Assembly (NCBI RefSeq): GCF_003429565.1
Contig: NZ_QUAK01000025.1
Location: forward strand, 1 to 64,000
DNA from: Streptomyces triticagri
GTDB taxonomy: Bacteria; Actinomycetota; Actinomycetes; Streptomycetales; Streptomycetaceae
DNA: 64,000 bases
Reading direction: 5' to 3'
Shown here: in pieces, positions 36,985 to 46,931 of the stretch
How positions within the stretch are numbered: position 1 is the stretch's first letter
How the letters are laid out: the number at the start of each line of letters is the position of its first letter
Notes under the pieces: model-generated
What the model saw: the letters and a program-made list of their open reading frames with translations, nothing else
Databases searched by the model: none
Told to the model about the DNA's origin: nothing
Made by a program: the position numbers and the translations under genes

Positions 36985-38343
36985 TCAGCCGAGCGCCGAC
37001 TTCACCACATCCGCCAGCCGCTCCGCGACCGCCCGCGCCTGGTCGGTGTCGGCGGCCTCGACCATCACCCGTACCAGCGGCTCGGTACCGGACGGACGCA
37101 GCAACACCCTGCCGGTGGAGCCCAGTTCGCGCTCCGCGGCGGTCACCGCGGCGGCCAGCTCGGCGGAGGTCGTGACCCGCGACTTGTCCACATCGGGCAC
37201 ATTGATCAGGACCTGCGGCAGGCGCCGCATCACACCGGCGAGATCGGCCAGGCTGCGCCCGGTCTCGGCCATCCGCGCGGCCAGCATCAGACCGGTCAGG
37301 GTGCCGTCACCGGTCGTCGCGTGATCGAGGATGATCACGTGGCCGGACTGCTCACCGCCGAGCGCGAAGCCCTTCTCCTTCATCGCCTCGAGCACATAGC
37401 GGTCACCGACCGCGGTCGCCACGAACTGCACGCCCTCGCGCTCCATGGCGAGCCGGAAGCCCAGATTGGACATGACCGTCGCGACGACGGTGTCCTTGCG
37501 CAGCGCACCCCGCTCCCGAAGACCGAGCGCGAGCACCGCGAGGATCTGGTCGCCGTCGACCTCCTGCCCCGCGGCGTCCACCGCCAGGCAGCGGTCGGCG
37601 TCCCCGTCGTGCGCGATGCCGAGATCGGCCCCGTGCTCGACCACGGCGGCCCGGAGCAGCTCCAAGTGGGTCGACCCGCAGCCGTCGTTGATGTTCAGGC
37701 CGTCCGGGTCGGCACCGATCGTGACGACCTCCGCACCCGCCCGCGCGAACGCCTCGGGCGAGACCCGGGATGCCGCACCGTGCGCCTCGTCCAGGACGAT
37801 CTTCAGCCCGTCGAGCCGGTTGGGCAGTACGCCGATGAGATGCGCGACGTACTGGTCGAAGCCCTCGTCGTAGGTACGCACCCGGCCGACCCCGGCGCCC
37901 GTCGGACGGCTCCACGGCGCACCGGTGCGGTGCTCCTCGTACACCGCCTCGATACGGTCCTCGAGCTCGTCGGCGAGCTTGTGACCGCCGCGGGCGAAGA
38001 ACTTGACGCCGTTGTCCGGCATGGCGTTGTGGCTGGCCGAGAGCATCACGCCGAGGTCGGCACCGAGCGCCCCGGTGAGATGCGCGACGGCCGGCGTGGG
38101 CAGCACACCGACGCGCAGCACATCGACGCCGGCGCTGGCGAGCCCCGCGACCACCGCGGCCTCGAGGAACTCCCCGGACGCACGCGGATCCCGTCCGACC
38201 ACCGCAACCGCACGGCGGCCTTCAAAAGATCCCTGCTCCGCGAGCACATGTGCCGCCGCCACGGACAGACCGAGCGCCAGCTCGGCCGTGAGATCCGCGT
38301 TGGCGACACCCCGCACGCCGTCCGTGCCGAAGAGTCGTCCCAC
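36985..38343 (-). CDS. glmM: Phosphoglucosamine mutase
   Basis: The 452-residue enzyme converts glucosamine-6-phosphate to glucosamine-1-phosphate. It has the alpha-D-phosphohexomutase layout: LFGTDGVRG at the start, the phosphoserine loop [15 protein letters not shown] (about 97-111), the metal loop DGDADR and the late [12 protein letters not shown]. The GTG start at 38343 has GGAGGACA seven bases upstream; longer in-frame starts add unrelated residues. It lies downstream of rplM-rpsI, the usual Streptomyces order, behind a strong terminator. Confidence 0.95.
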   Translation of the reverse strand: MGRLFGTDGVRGVANADLTAELALGLSVAAAHVLAEQGSFEGRRAVAVVGRDPRASGEFLEAAVVAGLASAGVDVLRVGVLPTPAVAHLTGALGADLGVMLSASHNAMPDNGVKFFARGGHKLADELEDRIEAVYEEHRTGAPWSRPTGAGVGRVRTYDEGFDQYVAHLIGVLPNRLDGLKIVLDEAHGAASRVSPEAFARAGAEVVTIGADPDGLNINDGCGSTHLELLRAAVVEHGADLGIAHDGDADRCLAVDAAGQEVDGDQILAVLALGLRERGALRKDTVVATVMSNLGFRLAMEREGVQFVATAVGDRYVLEAMKEKGFALGGEQSGHVIILDHATTGDGTLTGLMLAARMAETGRSLADLAGVMRRLPQVLINVPDVDKSRVTTSAELAAAVTAAERELGSTGRVLLRPSGTEPLVRVMVEAADTDQARAVAERLADVVKSALG

Positions 38344-38446
38344 TGGTGTCCTCCGAACTGGTCTGAAGCCGTCGGAATGCTTTCCGAACATGCAAGCCGC
38401 TGAGCGCGTGTTGTCGTTATACGCCCACGGCGGTTGATAACACGAA

Positions 38447-38479
38447 CGCCCCGGCAGCACTCAGCGTGCCGCCGGGGCG
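38447..38479 (-). terminator. rpsI terminator
   Basis: CGCCCCGGC (38447-38455) and GCCGGGGCG (38471-38479) form a perfect 9-bp stem, with more pairing at the loop base, directly after the rpsI stop and before glmM. Confidence 0.85.
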
Positions 38480-38508
38480 AACGAGTAAGGCGTTTGAGCA
38501 GGCAGCGA

Positions 38509-39024
38509 TTAACGCTTGCTGTACTGCGGAGCCTTACGGGCCTTCTTGAGACCGGCCTTCTTGCGCTCGACCGCGCGGTCGTCACGCGTGAGGAAGCCGG
38601 CCTTCTTCAGCGGGCCGCGGTTGTTGTCCGCGTCCGCCTCGTTCAGCGCGCGGGCCACGCCGAGGCGCAGGGCGCCGGCCTGACCCGAGACACCGCCGCC
38701 GGCGATGCGGGCGACGACGTCGTAACGGTCGTCCAGCTCGAGCACCTTGAAGGGCTCGTTGACCTCCTGCTGGTGCACCTTGTTGGGGAAGTACTCCTCA
38801 AGGGTGCGGCCGTTGATCTTCCACTTGCCGGTGCCCGGGATGATCCGGACGCGGGCGATGGCGTTCTTGCGACGGCCCAGGCCGGCGGCCGGCTGCGGGT
38901 CGCCGAAGCGGGAGCTCAGGGACTCCGAGGTGTACTCGCCCTCGACGGGGACCTCGGACTCGGTGGTGTACTGCTCGACGTCGGCAGTTTCCTCGAGGGG
39001 CTGCTCAACGGTGGTCTCGGCCAC
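38509..39024 (-). CDS. rpsI: Ribosomal protein S9
   Basis: The 171-residue protein is a small-subunit component near the decoding site, whose C-terminal tail ([12 protein letters not shown]) reaches the P-site tRNA. The conserved [15 protein letters not shown] and [19 protein letters not shown] motifs are present. An acidic N-terminal extension (about 45 residues, Glu/Thr-rich) is longer than in E. coli S9 and usual in streptomycetes. It is the second gene of the rplM-rpsI operon, 42 bp after rplM. Confidence 0.97.
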   Translation of the reverse strand: MAETTVEQPLEETADVEQYTTESEVPVEGEYTSESLSSRFGDPQPAAGLGRRKNAIARVRIIPGTGKWKINGRTLEEYFPNKVHQQEVNEPFKVLELDDRYDVVARIAGGGVSGQAGALRLGVARALNEADADNNRGPLKKAGFLTRDDRAVERKKAGLKKARKAPQYSKR

Positions 39025-39066
39025 GATTCTCCTCAGATTCTTTTTCGTCTTAGGGGGTGGCCGGAC

Positions 39067-39510
39067 TTACTGCGCGACCTGGGTGATCTCGAACGGCACC
39101 GGCTGCTGGGCAGCGTGCGGGTGCGTCTCGCCCGAGTAGACCTTCAGCTTCGAGAGCATCTGACGGCCCAGGGTGTTCTTGGGAAGCATGCCCTTGACAG
39201 CCTTCTCGACTGCCTTCTCCGGGTTCTTCTCGAGGAGCTCGTCGTAGCGGACGGAGCGCAGACCACCCGGGTAACCGGAGTGGCGGTACGCCATCTTCTG
39301 GGTCCGCTTGTTGCCGGACAGGTGCACCTTGTCGGCGTTGATGATGATGACGAAGTCACCAGCGTCAACGTGCGGCGCATAGATCGGCTTGTGCTTGCCC
39401 CGCAGGAGCGTGGCAGCAGTGGTGGCCAGACGGCCGAGGACAACGTCCTGGGCATCGATGACGTGCCACTGGCGCGTCACATCGCCGGGCTTGGGGCTGT
39501 ACGTACGCAC
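39067..39510 (-). CDS. rplM: Ribosomal protein L13
   Basis: The 147-residue protein is an early-assembly component of the large subunit. Motifs are [16 protein letters not shown] and [12 protein letters not shown]. The GTG start at 39510 ([10 protein letters not shown]) is used because it matches the conserved start and has GAAGG upstream; the longer frame to 39591 is not conserved. It heads the rplM-rpsI operon. A HrdB-type promoter lies 210-240 bp upstream, giving a leader of about 200 nt. Confidence 0.97.
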   Translation of the reverse strand: MRTYSPKPGDVTRQWHVIDAQDVVLGRLATTAATLLRGKHKPIYAPHVDAGDFVIIINADKVHLSGNKRTQKMAYRHSGYPGGLRSVRYDELLEKNPEKAVEKAVKGMLPKNTLGRQMLSKLKVYSGETHPHAAQQPVPFEITQVAQ

Positions 39511-39721
39511 GGTCGTAGCCTTCGCTTCTTCAGTGATGGTGTCCCCCGACCCGGCCGGGTCATGGGGATGGGGTCCTGACAAGGCCACCACGGACGATGT
39601 ACGACAGCCCTGGCGGACATCGGTGACGCAACCGAGTCCTGCCGCTGGTCATCGGCCCGGTGGACCGGTGTAAGGGCCCCTCACGTGAGAATGAGAAAGC
39701 CAATACACATAACGAACAGGC

Positions 39722-39751
39722 AGAATACCCGCGCGTCCCCGGACGGGTCAA
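39722..39751 (-). promoter_or_regulatory. rplM-rpsI promoter (HrdB-type)
   Basis: On the minus strand TTGACC (39746-39751) and TATTCT (39722-39727) are separated by 18 bp, in an AT-rich pocket. The 332-bp gap between rplM and the gene at 39843 otherwise holds only the leader (39511-39715), in which I see no strong hairpin. Confidence 0.7.
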
Positions 39752-39842
39752 AACGCGGGCTCGAGGACCAGTACCACCGGTCCCGCCGTCCAGGACGGAT
39801 CTGCCGCCATCCAGCCTACCCGTTCGGCCTAAGATGCCCCCC

Positions 39843-40781
39843 ATGAGCTTTGGGCAGGGGGGGCCGGACTGGGACCCCAGGGAACCGCAGCAGACACCCA
39901 GCGGCTGGGGCTCCGGCCCGGGGACACCGGGAGCCGGACCGGGCCAGTACCCGGGACAGCTGCCCGGCCAGGCCCCGAGCGGGCCCACTCCGGACTGGGC
40001 CGCGCTCGCCGAGGCCTCCGAGGCCAGAGCGCGGCGCCGGCGCTGGCTGATGATCGGCGGCGGCGCCCTCGCCACCGTCGTGGTCGCCTCCGTCGTCGCC
40101 TTCGCCGTCGTCTCGGCCAACAGCGACACCGAGGCGAACAAGCCGTCAGACGAGCTGCCCGCCTCCGAGACCCTGCCCAGCAAGACGTCCACCGCCGACC
40201 CGTCCTTCCCCGAGGCCGCACCACCACCGCCGCCGGATCCGAAGGACTTCATATCGAGCGCCAAGAAGGACAAGGCCCCGCTCACCCCCGAGGGCCTCTT
40301 CCCCGGCACGCAGTACACCAAGGGCGAGAGCGTCTACAAAAAGGGCAGGACCGCGCGCGCGAAGGACTGCGACTCCGTCACCAAGGGCCCGCTCGGCTCG
40401 GTCCTCACCAAGAACGACTGCAAGCAGGTCATCCGCGCCACTTACCGCAAGGACGGCCTCGCCGTCACGGTCGGCGTGGCCGTCTTCGAGACCGACAAGA
40501 TCGCCACGAAGGCCAAGGACCAGGTCGAGAAGGGCAACATCCAGCCGCTGGCCGGCGCGGGCGTCCCCGCCTTCTGCAAGACGTCCGTCTGCCGCACCAC
40601 GACCAACTCCTATGGCCGGTACGCCTACTTCACGGTGACCGGCCACACCAACGGCAAGAACGTCACCACCAAGGACAAGAAGGCCGTCACCGTCGGCAAC
40701 GACATCGCCGAGCTCGCCTTCCGGCAGATCCACCGCCGCGGCGAGGCCCAGGCCTCAGCAGCAGCCGGCTTCGCCCAGTGA
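39843..40781 (+). CDS. Single-pass membrane protein of unknown function
   Basis: This 312-residue protein has a Gly/Pro/Gln-rich cytosolic N-terminus (about 1-60), one transmembrane helix (about 69-93, [20 protein letters not shown]) and an extracytoplasmic domain (about 135-300) with four cysteines ([19 protein letters not shown]) that can form two disulfides. The family is not recognised; the layout is common in streptomycete envelope proteins. The ATG at 39843 is weakly supported, and an ATG three codons earlier is equal. Its end overlaps the convergent truA by 27 bp. Confidence 0.85.
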   Translation: MSFGQGGPDWDPREPQQTPSGWGSGPGTPGAGPGQYPGQLPGQAPSGPTPDWAALAEASEARARRRRWLMIGGGALATVVVASVVAFAVVSANSDTEANKPSDELPASETLPSKTSTADPSFPEAAPPPPPDPKDFISSAKKDKAPLTPEGLFPGTQYTKGESVYKKGRTARAKDCDSVTKGPLGSVLTKNDCKQVIRATYRKDGLAVTVGVAVFETDKIATKAKDQVEKGNIQPLAGAGVPAFCKTSVCRTTTNSYGRYAYFTVTGHTNGKNVTTKDKKAVTVGNDIAELAFRQIHRRGEAQASAAAGFAQ

Positions 40782-41609
40782 CCGCTTGTTGCGCGCCTCA
40801 CGGCTGCGCGCGGCCAGCAACTCGTCGACGGGGTAGGCGACTTCCTCCAGCGTGAGCCCGTGCGGGCGTACGACATGCACGGCCGAGTCCCGTACGCCCG
40901 CGGCGAGCACCTTCGCGGGCCACTCCACGCCCCGGTGCCCGTCACCGACGAACAGCAGCGCACCGACCAGGGACCGCACCATGTTGTGGCAGAAGGCGTC
41001 CGCCCGCACGGTCGCCGTCACGATCCCGTCCGCGCCCCGCTCCCAGTCGAAGCGCTGCAGCGTACGGATCGTGGTGGCACCCTCGCGCCGCTTGCAGTAC
41101 GCGGCGAAGTCGTGCTCCCCGAGCAGCCCGGCCGACGCCGCGTTCATCGCCTCGACGTCCAACTGCCAGTCGTGCCACAGGACATGGGACCGCAGCAGCG
41201 GATCGACCCCGCCCGGATCGTCGGTCACGCGGTACGCGTAGCGCCGCCACACCGCCGAGAACCGGGCATTGAACCCGGCCGGCGCCTCCTCGGCCTTCCA
41301 CACCCGCACATCGTGCGGCAGCCGCCCGGCGAGCCGCCGCAGCAGCTTCTCCCGGTGCTCCGCCCACACCTCCACCGGCAGGTCCACATGGGCCACCTGC
41401 CCGCGCGCATGCACGCCCGAGTCCGTACGGCCCGCCACGGTCAGCTCGTACGTCCGGCCGGACCGGGTCACCGTCCGCAGCGCGTCCTCGATCTCCCCCT
41501 GCACGGTCCGCTGCCCCTCGCGCTGCTTCGCCCAGCCCGAGAAGTCCTTCCCGTCGTAGGAAAGGTCCAGCCGCACCCGTACGTGACCGGGCTCCACCTC
41601 GTCCGCCAC
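40755..41609 (-). CDS. truA: tRNA pseudouridine synthase A
   Basis: The 284-residue enzyme makes pseudouridine at positions 38-40 of tRNA anticodon stems. The catalytic aspartate is in [10 protein letters not shown] (about 60-69), with [16 protein letters not shown] and [15 protein letters not shown] motifs. The GTG start at 41609 has AAGGAGG eight bases upstream. It lies downstream of rplQ, behind a hairpin. Its last 27 bp overlap the end of the membrane-protein gene on the other strand. Confidence 0.95.
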   Translation of the reverse strand: MADEVEPGHVRVRLDLSYDGKDFSGWAKQREGQRTVQGEIEDALRTVTRSGRTYELTVAGRTDSGVHARGQVAHVDLPVEVWAEHREKLLRRLAGRLPHDVRVWKAEEAPAGFNARFSAVWRRYAYRVTDDPGGVDPLLRSHVLWHDWQLDVEAMNAASAGLLGEHDFAAYCKRREGATTIRTLQRFDWERGADGIVTATVRADAFCHNMVRSLVGALLFVGDGHRGVEWPAKVLAAGVRDSAVHVVRPHGLTLEEVAYPVDELLAARSREARNKRSLGEAGCC

Positions 41610-41665
41610 CGGACGTGCCTCCTTGTGCCGTCTTCTCCCGTACGCCGGGTGGCCCCGACGCGCGA

Positions 41666-41697
41666 CGGGCCCGCACCCCCGAAGGGATACGGGCCCG
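41666..41697 (-). terminator. Hairpin after rplQ
   Basis: Two copies of the self-complementary CGGGCCCG (41666-41673 and 41690-41697) can pair around CACCCCCGAAGGGATA. It lies between rplQ and truA. Confidence 0.7.
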
Positions 41698-41720
41698 CCG
41701 TGACTGCCGTCGCTGCGCGA

Positions 41721-42215
41721 TCAGGCGTCCTTGGACTCCTCGGCGGCCTCAGTGGCCGGCTTGGCGTCCTCGACGACCTCTTCCTTCTTAAGGGCGTCTT
41801 CCTTCACCGCACGCTTCGTCGCGGCCTCGGCCTCGCCGACAGCGTTCTGCTGCACGGTGAGGGCCTCCACCAGCTCGATGACGGCCATGGGCGCGTTGTC
41901 GCCACGGCGGTTACCGATCTTGGTGATACGGGTGTAGCCACCCGGGCGGTTCTCGTACCGCGGGCCGATCTCCGTGAAGAGCGTGTGCACGATGCTCTTG
42001 TCGGTGATGACCTGCAGGACCTGGCGACGGTTGTGGATGTCGCCCTTCTTGGCCTTGGTGACCAGACGCTCGGCGTAGGGGCGCAGACGACGCGCCTTGG
42101 CCTCGGTCGTGGTGATCCGGCCGTGCTCGAACAGCGCCTTGGCGAGGTTCGCCAGCAGGTGCCGCTCGTGCGCAGCGCTGCCGCCCATACGGGCGCCCTT
42201 GGCGGGCTTCGGCAT
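41721..42215 (-). CDS. rplQ: Ribosomal protein L17
   Basis: The 164-residue protein is a large-subunit component near the tunnel exit. The core (about 1-120) starts [20 protein letters not shown] and includes [20 protein letters not shown] in part. A Glu/Ala/Lys-rich tail (about 45 residues, [20 protein letters not shown]) is longer than in E. coli and typical for streptomycetes. It follows rpoA across a 204-bp gap that contains two interspersed repeats. Confidence 0.97.
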   Translation of the reverse strand: MPKPAKGARMGGSAAHERHLLANLAKALFEHGRITTTEAKARRLRPYAERLVTKAKKGDIHNRRQVLQVITDKSIVHTLFTEIGPRYENRPGGYTRITKIGNRRGDNAPMAVIELVEALTVQQNAVGEAEAATKRAVKEDALKKEEVVEDAKPATEAAEESKDA

Positions 42216-42307
42216 GGTGTTTCTCCTTGTGTGCTGCCCCGGCCGTATCAGGTACCGGGGTCAGTTCCCGACGAACAGTTGTCCGCCGGAGCTATTCAAT
42301 TCGCCCC

Positions 42308-42380
42308 GTCCGTGCTCATCAGCCCGTCCGGCGCTCGAGGACATCTTTTCCAGCCCGTCCGGCGCTTGAGGACGAGGCCG
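42308..42380. repeat. Two interspersed repeats inside the rpoA-rplQ gap
   Basis: Units of the form GCCCGTCCGGCGCTTGAGGA start near 42322 (with one change) and near 42354. They are in the middle of a ribosomal operon, between rpoA and rplQ. Confidence 0.8.
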
Positions 42381-42419
42381 CCAGGCCGATGCCTGGGACC
42401 CACCCCGCCGGAAAGGCGA

Positions 42420-43442
42420 TCAGTACTGCTCGGTCTCCACGAAACCCGCATCCGCGTCGTCGTCCGCGCCGAACGCGTCCGCCGCAGCAGTGGGGTCGAA
42501 GCCGGGAGGCGAGTCCTTCAGCGCCAGACCCATACCGGCCAGCTTCGCCTTGACCTCGTCGATCGACTTCGCACCGAAGTTGCGGATGTCGAGCAGGTCC
42601 GCCTCGGACCGCGCCACGAGCTCACCCACGGAGTGGATGCCCTCGCGCTTGAGGCAGTTGTACGAGCGGACCGTGAGCTCGAGCTCCTCGATCGGCAGCG
42701 CCAGATCCGCGGCGAGCGCAGCGTCCGTCGGGGACGGGCCCATGTCGATGCCCTCGGCGTCGATGTTGAGCTCGCGGGCCAGACCGAACAGCTCGACCAG
42801 GGTCTTACCGGCGGACGCCATGGCGTCACGCGGCCGCATGGCCTGCTTGGTCTCGACGTCGACGATCAGCTTGTCGAAGTCGGTGCGCTGCTCGACACGG
42901 GTCGCCTCGACCTTGTACGTGACCTTGAGCACCGGCGAGTAGATGGAGTCGACCGGGATACGGCCGATCTCCTGGCCCACCTGCTTGTTCTGCACGGCGG
43001 AGACGTAGCCGCGACCGCGCTCGACGGTCAGCTCCATCTCCAGCTTGCCCTTGCCGTTGAGCGTGGCGAGGACCAGGTCGGGGTTGTGCACCTCGACACC
43101 GGCCGGCGGCGCGATGTCGGCGGCGGTGACCAGACCCGGGCCCTGCTTGCGCAGGTACATCACGACCGGCTCGTCGTGCTCCGAGGAGACGACCAGCTGC
43201 TTGATGTTGAGGATGAGGTCGGTGACGTCCTCCTTGACGCCCGGCACGGTGGTGAACTCGTGCAGGACACCGTCGATACGGATCGACGTGACCGCCGCAC
43301 CCGGGATCGAGGAGAGGAGCGTACGACGCAGGGAGTTGCCGAGGGTGTACCCGAAGCCCGGCTCCAGCGGCTCGATCACGAACCGGGAGCGGAATTCGTC
43401 GACGACCTCTTCGGTCAACGAGGGACGCTGAGCGATCAGCAT
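42420..43442 (-). CDS. rpoA: RNA polymerase alpha subunit
   Basis: The 340-residue protein has the N-terminal dimerisation and beta/beta'-binding domain (about 1-235; [26 protein letters not shown]) and the C-terminal domain (about 255-320; [20 protein letters not shown] in part, [14 protein letters not shown]) that contacts UP elements and activators. An acidic tail ([19 protein letters not shown]) ends it. The ATG at 43442 gives the usual length and has AAGGA eight bases upstream. It follows rpsK by about 250 bp, where a duplicated piece of the rpsK end lies. Confidence 0.98.
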   Translation of the reverse strand: MLIAQRPSLTEEVVDEFRSRFVIEPLEPGFGYTLGNSLRRTLLSSIPGAAVTSIRIDGVLHEFTTVPGVKEDVTDLILNIKQLVVSSEHDEPVVMYLRKQGPGLVTAADIAPPAGVEVHNPDLVLATLNGKGKLEMELTVERGRGYVSAVQNKQVGQEIGRIPVDSIYSPVLKVTYKVEATRVEQRTDFDKLIVDVETKQAMRPRDAMASAGKTLVELFGLARELNIDAEGIDMGPSPTDAALAADLALPIEELELTVRSYNCLKREGIHSVGELVARSEADLLDIRNFGAKSIDEVKAKLAGMGLALKDSPPGFDPTAAADAFGADDDADAGFVETEQY

Positions 43443-43594
43443 GAAGTGCATCCTTCAGTCATGGGCACCCGCTATTTGATGCCCTCTGATACTGCAAGGG
43501 TACGGGCGGCACAGCCCCGAGGAGCCGTACCGCCCGAAAACCCACAAGTCGATCAGCCGGCCGCAGGGACCGGCGCCGACTCAGACGCGAACGC

Positions 43595-43630
43595 GTCAGA
43601 CGCGACGGCGCTTGGGCGGACGGCAGCCGT
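43595..43630. repeat. 36-bp duplication of the rpsK 3' end
   Basis: Positions 43595-43630 repeat positions 43695-43730 exactly, at an offset of 100 bp. The repeated piece holds the last codons of rpsK ([10 protein letters not shown]) and its stop. A GGGGG-ATAA-CCCCC hairpin (43642-43655) lies between the copies. It is a remnant of a local duplication in the rpsK-rpoA gap. Confidence 0.85.
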
Positions 43631-43695
43631 ACTGCGACATGAGGGGGATAACCCCCACACCCCCAGCCGCCACCGATCCGGGCCCAGCCCAGATG

Positions 43696-44100
43696 TCAGA
43701 CGCGACGGCGCTTGGGCGGACGGCAGCCGTTGTGCGGGGTGGGGGTGACGTCCTGGATCGAGCCGACCTCGAGGCCGGTGGCCTGGAGGGAGCGGATCGC
43801 GGTCTCACGGCCGGAGCCGGGACCCTTGACGAAGACGTCGACCTTGCGCATGCCGTGCTCCTGCGCGCGGCGGGCGGCCGACTCGGCGGCCATCTGCGCG
43901 GCGAAGGGGGTGGACTTGCGCGAGCCCTTGAAGCCGACGTGGCCGGCGGAGGCCCAGGAGATCACGTTGCCCGTGGGGTCCGTGATCGAGACGATCGTGT
44001 TGTTGAACGTGCTCTTGATGTGCGCGTGGCCGTGAGCGACGTTCTTCTTTTCCTTGCGGCGCACCTTCTTGGCAGCGCCCTGACGACCCTTGGGGGGCAT
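43696..44100 (-). CDS. rpsK: Ribosomal protein S11
   Basis: The 134-residue protein is part of the small-subunit platform that binds 16S rRNA and contacts the mRNA exit. Motifs are [19 protein letters not shown] in part, [20 protein letters not shown]-like stretch and the end [10 protein letters not shown]. It follows rpsM by 65 bp. A copy of its last 36 bp lies 100 bp further downstream. Confidence 0.97.
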   Translation of the reverse strand: MPPKGRQGAAKKVRRKEKKNVAHGHAHIKSTFNNTIVSITDPTGNVISWASAGHVGFKGSRKSTPFAAQMAAESAARRAQEHGMRKVDVFVKGPGSGRETAIRSLQATGLEVGSIQDVTPTPHNGCRPPKRRRV

Positions 44101-44165
44101 CTATAACTCCTACGGGAGGTGGTCGGTCCTACAGCGAAGACCGCTGATGAGCGTCCTGCTGAGGA

Positions 44166-44546
44166 CTACTTCTTGCCCGGCTTCTTCTTACCGGCGATCG
44201 CGCGACGCGGACCCTTGCGGGTACGGGCGTTCGTGCTGGTGCGCTGACCGTGCACGGGCAGCCCGCGGCGGTGACGCAGACCCTGGTAGCAGCCGATCTC
44301 GACCTTGCGGCGGATGTCGGCCTGAACCTCACGACGGAGGTCACCCTCGGTCTTGAGATTGGCGTCGACGTACTCGCGGATCTTGACCAGGTCCTCCTCG
44401 GACAGGTCGCGAACGCGGGTGTTCGGGTCCACCTCGGTGGCGGCCAGCGTCTGCTGGGAAAGCGTCCGGCCAATGCCGAACACGTAGGTGAGGGCAACCT
44501 CCACGCGCTTTTCGCGCGGGATGTCAACACCGGAAACGCGTGCCAT
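44166..44546 (-). CDS. rpsM: Ribosomal protein S13
   Basis: The 126-residue protein sits at the small-subunit head, forms bridges to L5 and L31 and contacts the P-site tRNA through its tail. Motifs are [20 protein letters not shown] in part, GIG and [21 protein letters not shown] in part. It lies between rpmJ and rpsK. The 207-bp gap to rpmJ holds a GCTTCCT-TAG-AGGAAGC hairpin (44605-44621). Confidence 0.97.
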   Translation of the reverse strand: MARVSGVDIPREKRVEVALTYVFGIGRTLSQQTLAATEVDPNTRVRDLSEEDLVKIREYVDANLKTEGDLRREVQADIRRKVEIGCYQGLRHRRGLPVHGQRTSTNARTRKGPRRAIAGKKKPGKK

Positions 44547-44753
44547 CTAATGGCTCCAGTTGATTCTCGGAGGTCTTCCGCAGATCCACTCCCACCCGCC
44601 GACCGCTTCCTTAGAGGAAGCAGTGGTACGGGACGGGTCCCCGGCCTCCGACCGGGGGTGTCGCCCTCCATCACTGAAGAGGAACGGGACCTGCGTATGT
44701 ACGTATCGCTTGCGTCGCGCGAGATCTGCGGATGCAGAGGGAGCGATCTGGCG

Positions 44754-44867
44754 TCAGCCCTGGCGCTGCTTGTGGCGCGGGTTGTCGCAGATGACCATGA
44801 CTCGACCGTGACGGCGAATCACCCTGCACTTGTCGCAGATCTTCTTGACGCTCGGCTTGACCTTCAT
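44754..44867 (-). CDS. rpmJ: Ribosomal protein L36
   Basis: The 37-residue protein is the smallest large-subunit component. It has the zinc-ribbon residues Cys11, Cys14, Cys27 and His32 ([22 protein letters not shown] holds them in 22 residues), so it is the zinc-binding form. Streptomycetes often carry a second, zinc-free form elsewhere under Zur control. It lies between infA and rpsM. Confidence 0.95.
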   Translation of the reverse strand: MKVKPSVKKICDKCRVIRRHGRVMVICDNPRHKQRQG

Positions 44868-44936
44868 CGGTTGAGGTTCTCCGGGCTCAGTGCCACCATC
44901 CCGACGCGAGGTCCGCGGCGGTGATGCGGGCAAGAT

Positions 44937-45158
44937 CTACTTGTACCGGTAGACGATCCGACCACGGGTCAGGTCGTACGGAGACAGCTCCACCACGACC
45001 CGGTCGTCAGGGAGGATACGGATGTAGTGCATACGCATCTTGCCGCTGATGTGTGCCAGGACCTGGTGGCCGTTCTGGAGCTCAACCTTGAACATGGCGT
45101 TCGGAAGAGACTCGACGACAGTGCCCTCGATCTCGATGGCACCTTGCTTCTTGGCCAC
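44937..45158 (-). CDS. infA: Translation initiation factor IF-1
   Basis: The 73-residue OB-fold protein binds the 30S A site during initiation. It has [20 protein letters not shown] in part, [20 protein letters not shown] in part and the end RGRIVYRYK. The GTG start at 45158 (AKKQGAIE) has AAGGG upstream and gives the typical length; an upstream in-frame ATG at 45212 adds 18 unrelated residues. It follows map by 139 bp. Confidence 0.96.
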   Translation of the reverse strand: MAKKQGAIEIEGTVVESLPNAMFKVELQNGHQVLAHISGKMRMHYIRILPDDRVVVELSPYDLTRGRIVYRYK

Positions 45159-45297
45159 GCTTCGCCCTTCGAATCGACTACCTTGATCGGCCTCGTACGA
45201 GCATGCAGACATGCGGATGCACGAGAGCCGACGCGTCAGTCTACGTCAGGGCACCCGGAAAGACGAATCGAGGAAGGATGCCCCGCGCAGGAGATTT

Positions 45298-46134
45298 TTA
45301 AGCGGCCGGGTCCGGCGCAATGGTGACGCCGTACTCCGCCAGCTTGGCCTTTCCGCCGTCCACCGCGGTCAGGACCAGGGGTCCCTGCTCGGTCAGCGCG
45401 ATGGAGTGCTCCCAGTGCGAGGACCAGCTGCCGTCGATGGTCTCCACGGTCCACTCGTCCTCGAGCGTGCGGGTACGAGGGGTGCCGAGGCTCACCATCG
45501 GCTCGATCGCCAGGCACATGCCGGGCACCAGCTTGGGGCCGCGGCCGCGGCGGCGCTCCACGTAGTTCAGGACGTGCGGGTCCATGTGCATCTGGGAGCC
45601 GATGCCGTGCCCGCCGTACTCCTCGATGATTCCGTACTTGCCGGTGGCCGGCCGGGGCTGGCGGCGGATGTAGGACTCCACGGCCTTGGAGATGTCGACC
45701 AGTCGGTTGCCCGCCTTCATCGCGGCGAGACCCGCCCACATCGACTCCTCGGTGACCCGGGACAGCTCGACCAGCTCGGGAGCGTGCCCCGTACCGACGA
45801 AGGCGGTGTACGCCGCATCCCCGTGCCAGCCGTCGATGATCGCGCCGGCGTCGATCGAGATGATGTCGCCGTCCTTGAGGACCGTCGTCTCGTCCGGGAT
45901 GCCGTGCACCACGACCTGGTTCACCGAGGTGCAGATGGTGGCCGGGAATCCGCCGTACCCGAGGAAGTTGGACTTCGCGCCGTGGTCGTCCAGGACCTTG
46001 CGGGCGACCTCGTCGAGGTCCTTGGTGGTCGCGCCCGGCACCGCGGCCGCCCGGGTCGCCTCGTGGACGGCGGCGACGACGAGCCCCGCCTCGCGCATCT
46101 TCGCGATCTGCTCGGGGGTCTTGATCTCCACCAT
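45298..46134 (-). CDS. map: Methionine aminopeptidase
   Basis: The 278-residue enzyme removes the initiator methionine from nascent proteins. The dimetal ligands are in DAGAIIDGWHGD (Asp), GHGIG (His), AIEPM (Glu) and EHS (Glu); the fold is pita-bread. It lies downstream of adk on the same strand with a 137-bp gap. Translation is from the ATG at 46134 (MVEIKTPEQIAKMREAG), the conserved start. Confidence 0.96.
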   Translation of the reverse strand: MVEIKTPEQIAKMREAGLVVAAVHEATRAAAVPGATTKDLDEVARKVLDDHGAKSNFLGYGGFPATICTSVNQVVVHGIPDETTVLKDGDIISIDAGAIIDGWHGDAAYTAFVGTGHAPELVELSRVTEESMWAGLAAMKAGNRLVDISKAVESYIRRQPRPATGKYGIIEEYGGHGIGSQMHMDPHVLNYVERRRGRGPKLVPGMCLAIEPMVSLGTPRTRTLEDEWTVETIDGSWSSHWEHSIALTEQGPLVLTAVDGGKAKLAEYGVTIAPDPAA

Positions 46135-46271
46135 GGGCCTTCAGCTCTCCGTCTTCGTGCGGCCGCCTTCTGTGCGGCCGTCTCGATGGGCCGGCCGGCG
46201 GCGGCCGCCCCTCACAACAGTACGGCCGCGACGCCCACCAGGGGCACCGCGGCCGTGGGACCACTGTTCGC

Positions 46272-46931
46272 TCAGGCGGCGCGGTCGCCCTTCAGAGCGT
46301 CCATCGCGCGCTGTGTCACGTCCGACACCTTGCCGAGCGCGGAGATCGTGACGACCAGGCCCTGGGCCTTGTAGTAGTCGATGATCGGCTCGGTCTCGCT
46401 GTGGTAGACCTCGAGGCGGCGGCGGACCGTCTCCTCGGAGTCGTCACCGCGCTGGTAGAGCTCGCCGCCGCAGGTGTCGCAGACACCTTCCTGCTGCGCC
46501 GGGCTGTACGTCACGTGGAAGACATGACTCGAGTCGTTCTTGCAGATGCGGCGGCCGGCGATGCGCTTGACCACCTCGTCCTCGGGGACCTCCAGGTCGA
46601 GCACCGCGTCCAGCTTCACACCGTCCGCGTTCAGCGAGGCGTCGAGGGCCTCGGCCTGCGAGACGTTGCGCGGGAAGCCATCGAGCAGGAAGCCGTTCGC
46701 GGCGTCCGGCTGGTCCATGCGGTCCTTCGCCATGCCGATCGTCACCTCGTCGGGCACCAGGTTCCCGGCGTCCATGTACGCCTTCGCCTGCTTGCCCAGC
46801 TCGGTGCCCTGGCTGATGTTGGCACGGAAAAGGTCACCCGTGGAGATGTGCGGGATCGACAGATTCTCGGCGAGGTACGCAGCCTGCGTGCCCTTGCCCG
46901 CACCGGGCGGTCCGACGAGGACGATTCGCAT
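46272..46931 (-). CDS. adk: Adenylate kinase
   Basis: The 219-residue enzyme balances AMP, ADP and ATP. The P-loop [10 protein letters not shown] (about 7-16), the AMP-binding [10 protein letters not shown] and the long LID with a CDTCGG zinc-like pair plus an upstream ICKND are present, so it is the zinc-LID type. The ATG overlaps the secY stop by one base (TGATG). secY-adk-map-infA is the conserved order. Confidence 0.97.
   Translation of the reverse strand: MRIVLVGPPGAGKGTQAAYLAENLSIPHISTGDLFRANISQGTELGKQAKAYMDAGNLVPDEVTIGMAKDRMDQPDAANGFLLDGFPRNVSQAEALDASLNADGVKLDAVLDLEVPEDEVVKRIAGRRICKNDSSHVFHVTYSPAQQEGVCDTCGGELYQRGDDSEETVRRRLEVYHSETEPIIDYYKAQGLVVTISALGKVSDVTQRAMDALKGDRAA

Noticed and set aside
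40860-43748. 962-codon plus-strand open frame across truA, rplQ, rpoA and rpsK
   Set aside because: It covers four conserved minus-strand genes and their gaps in antisense; no domain or start signal.
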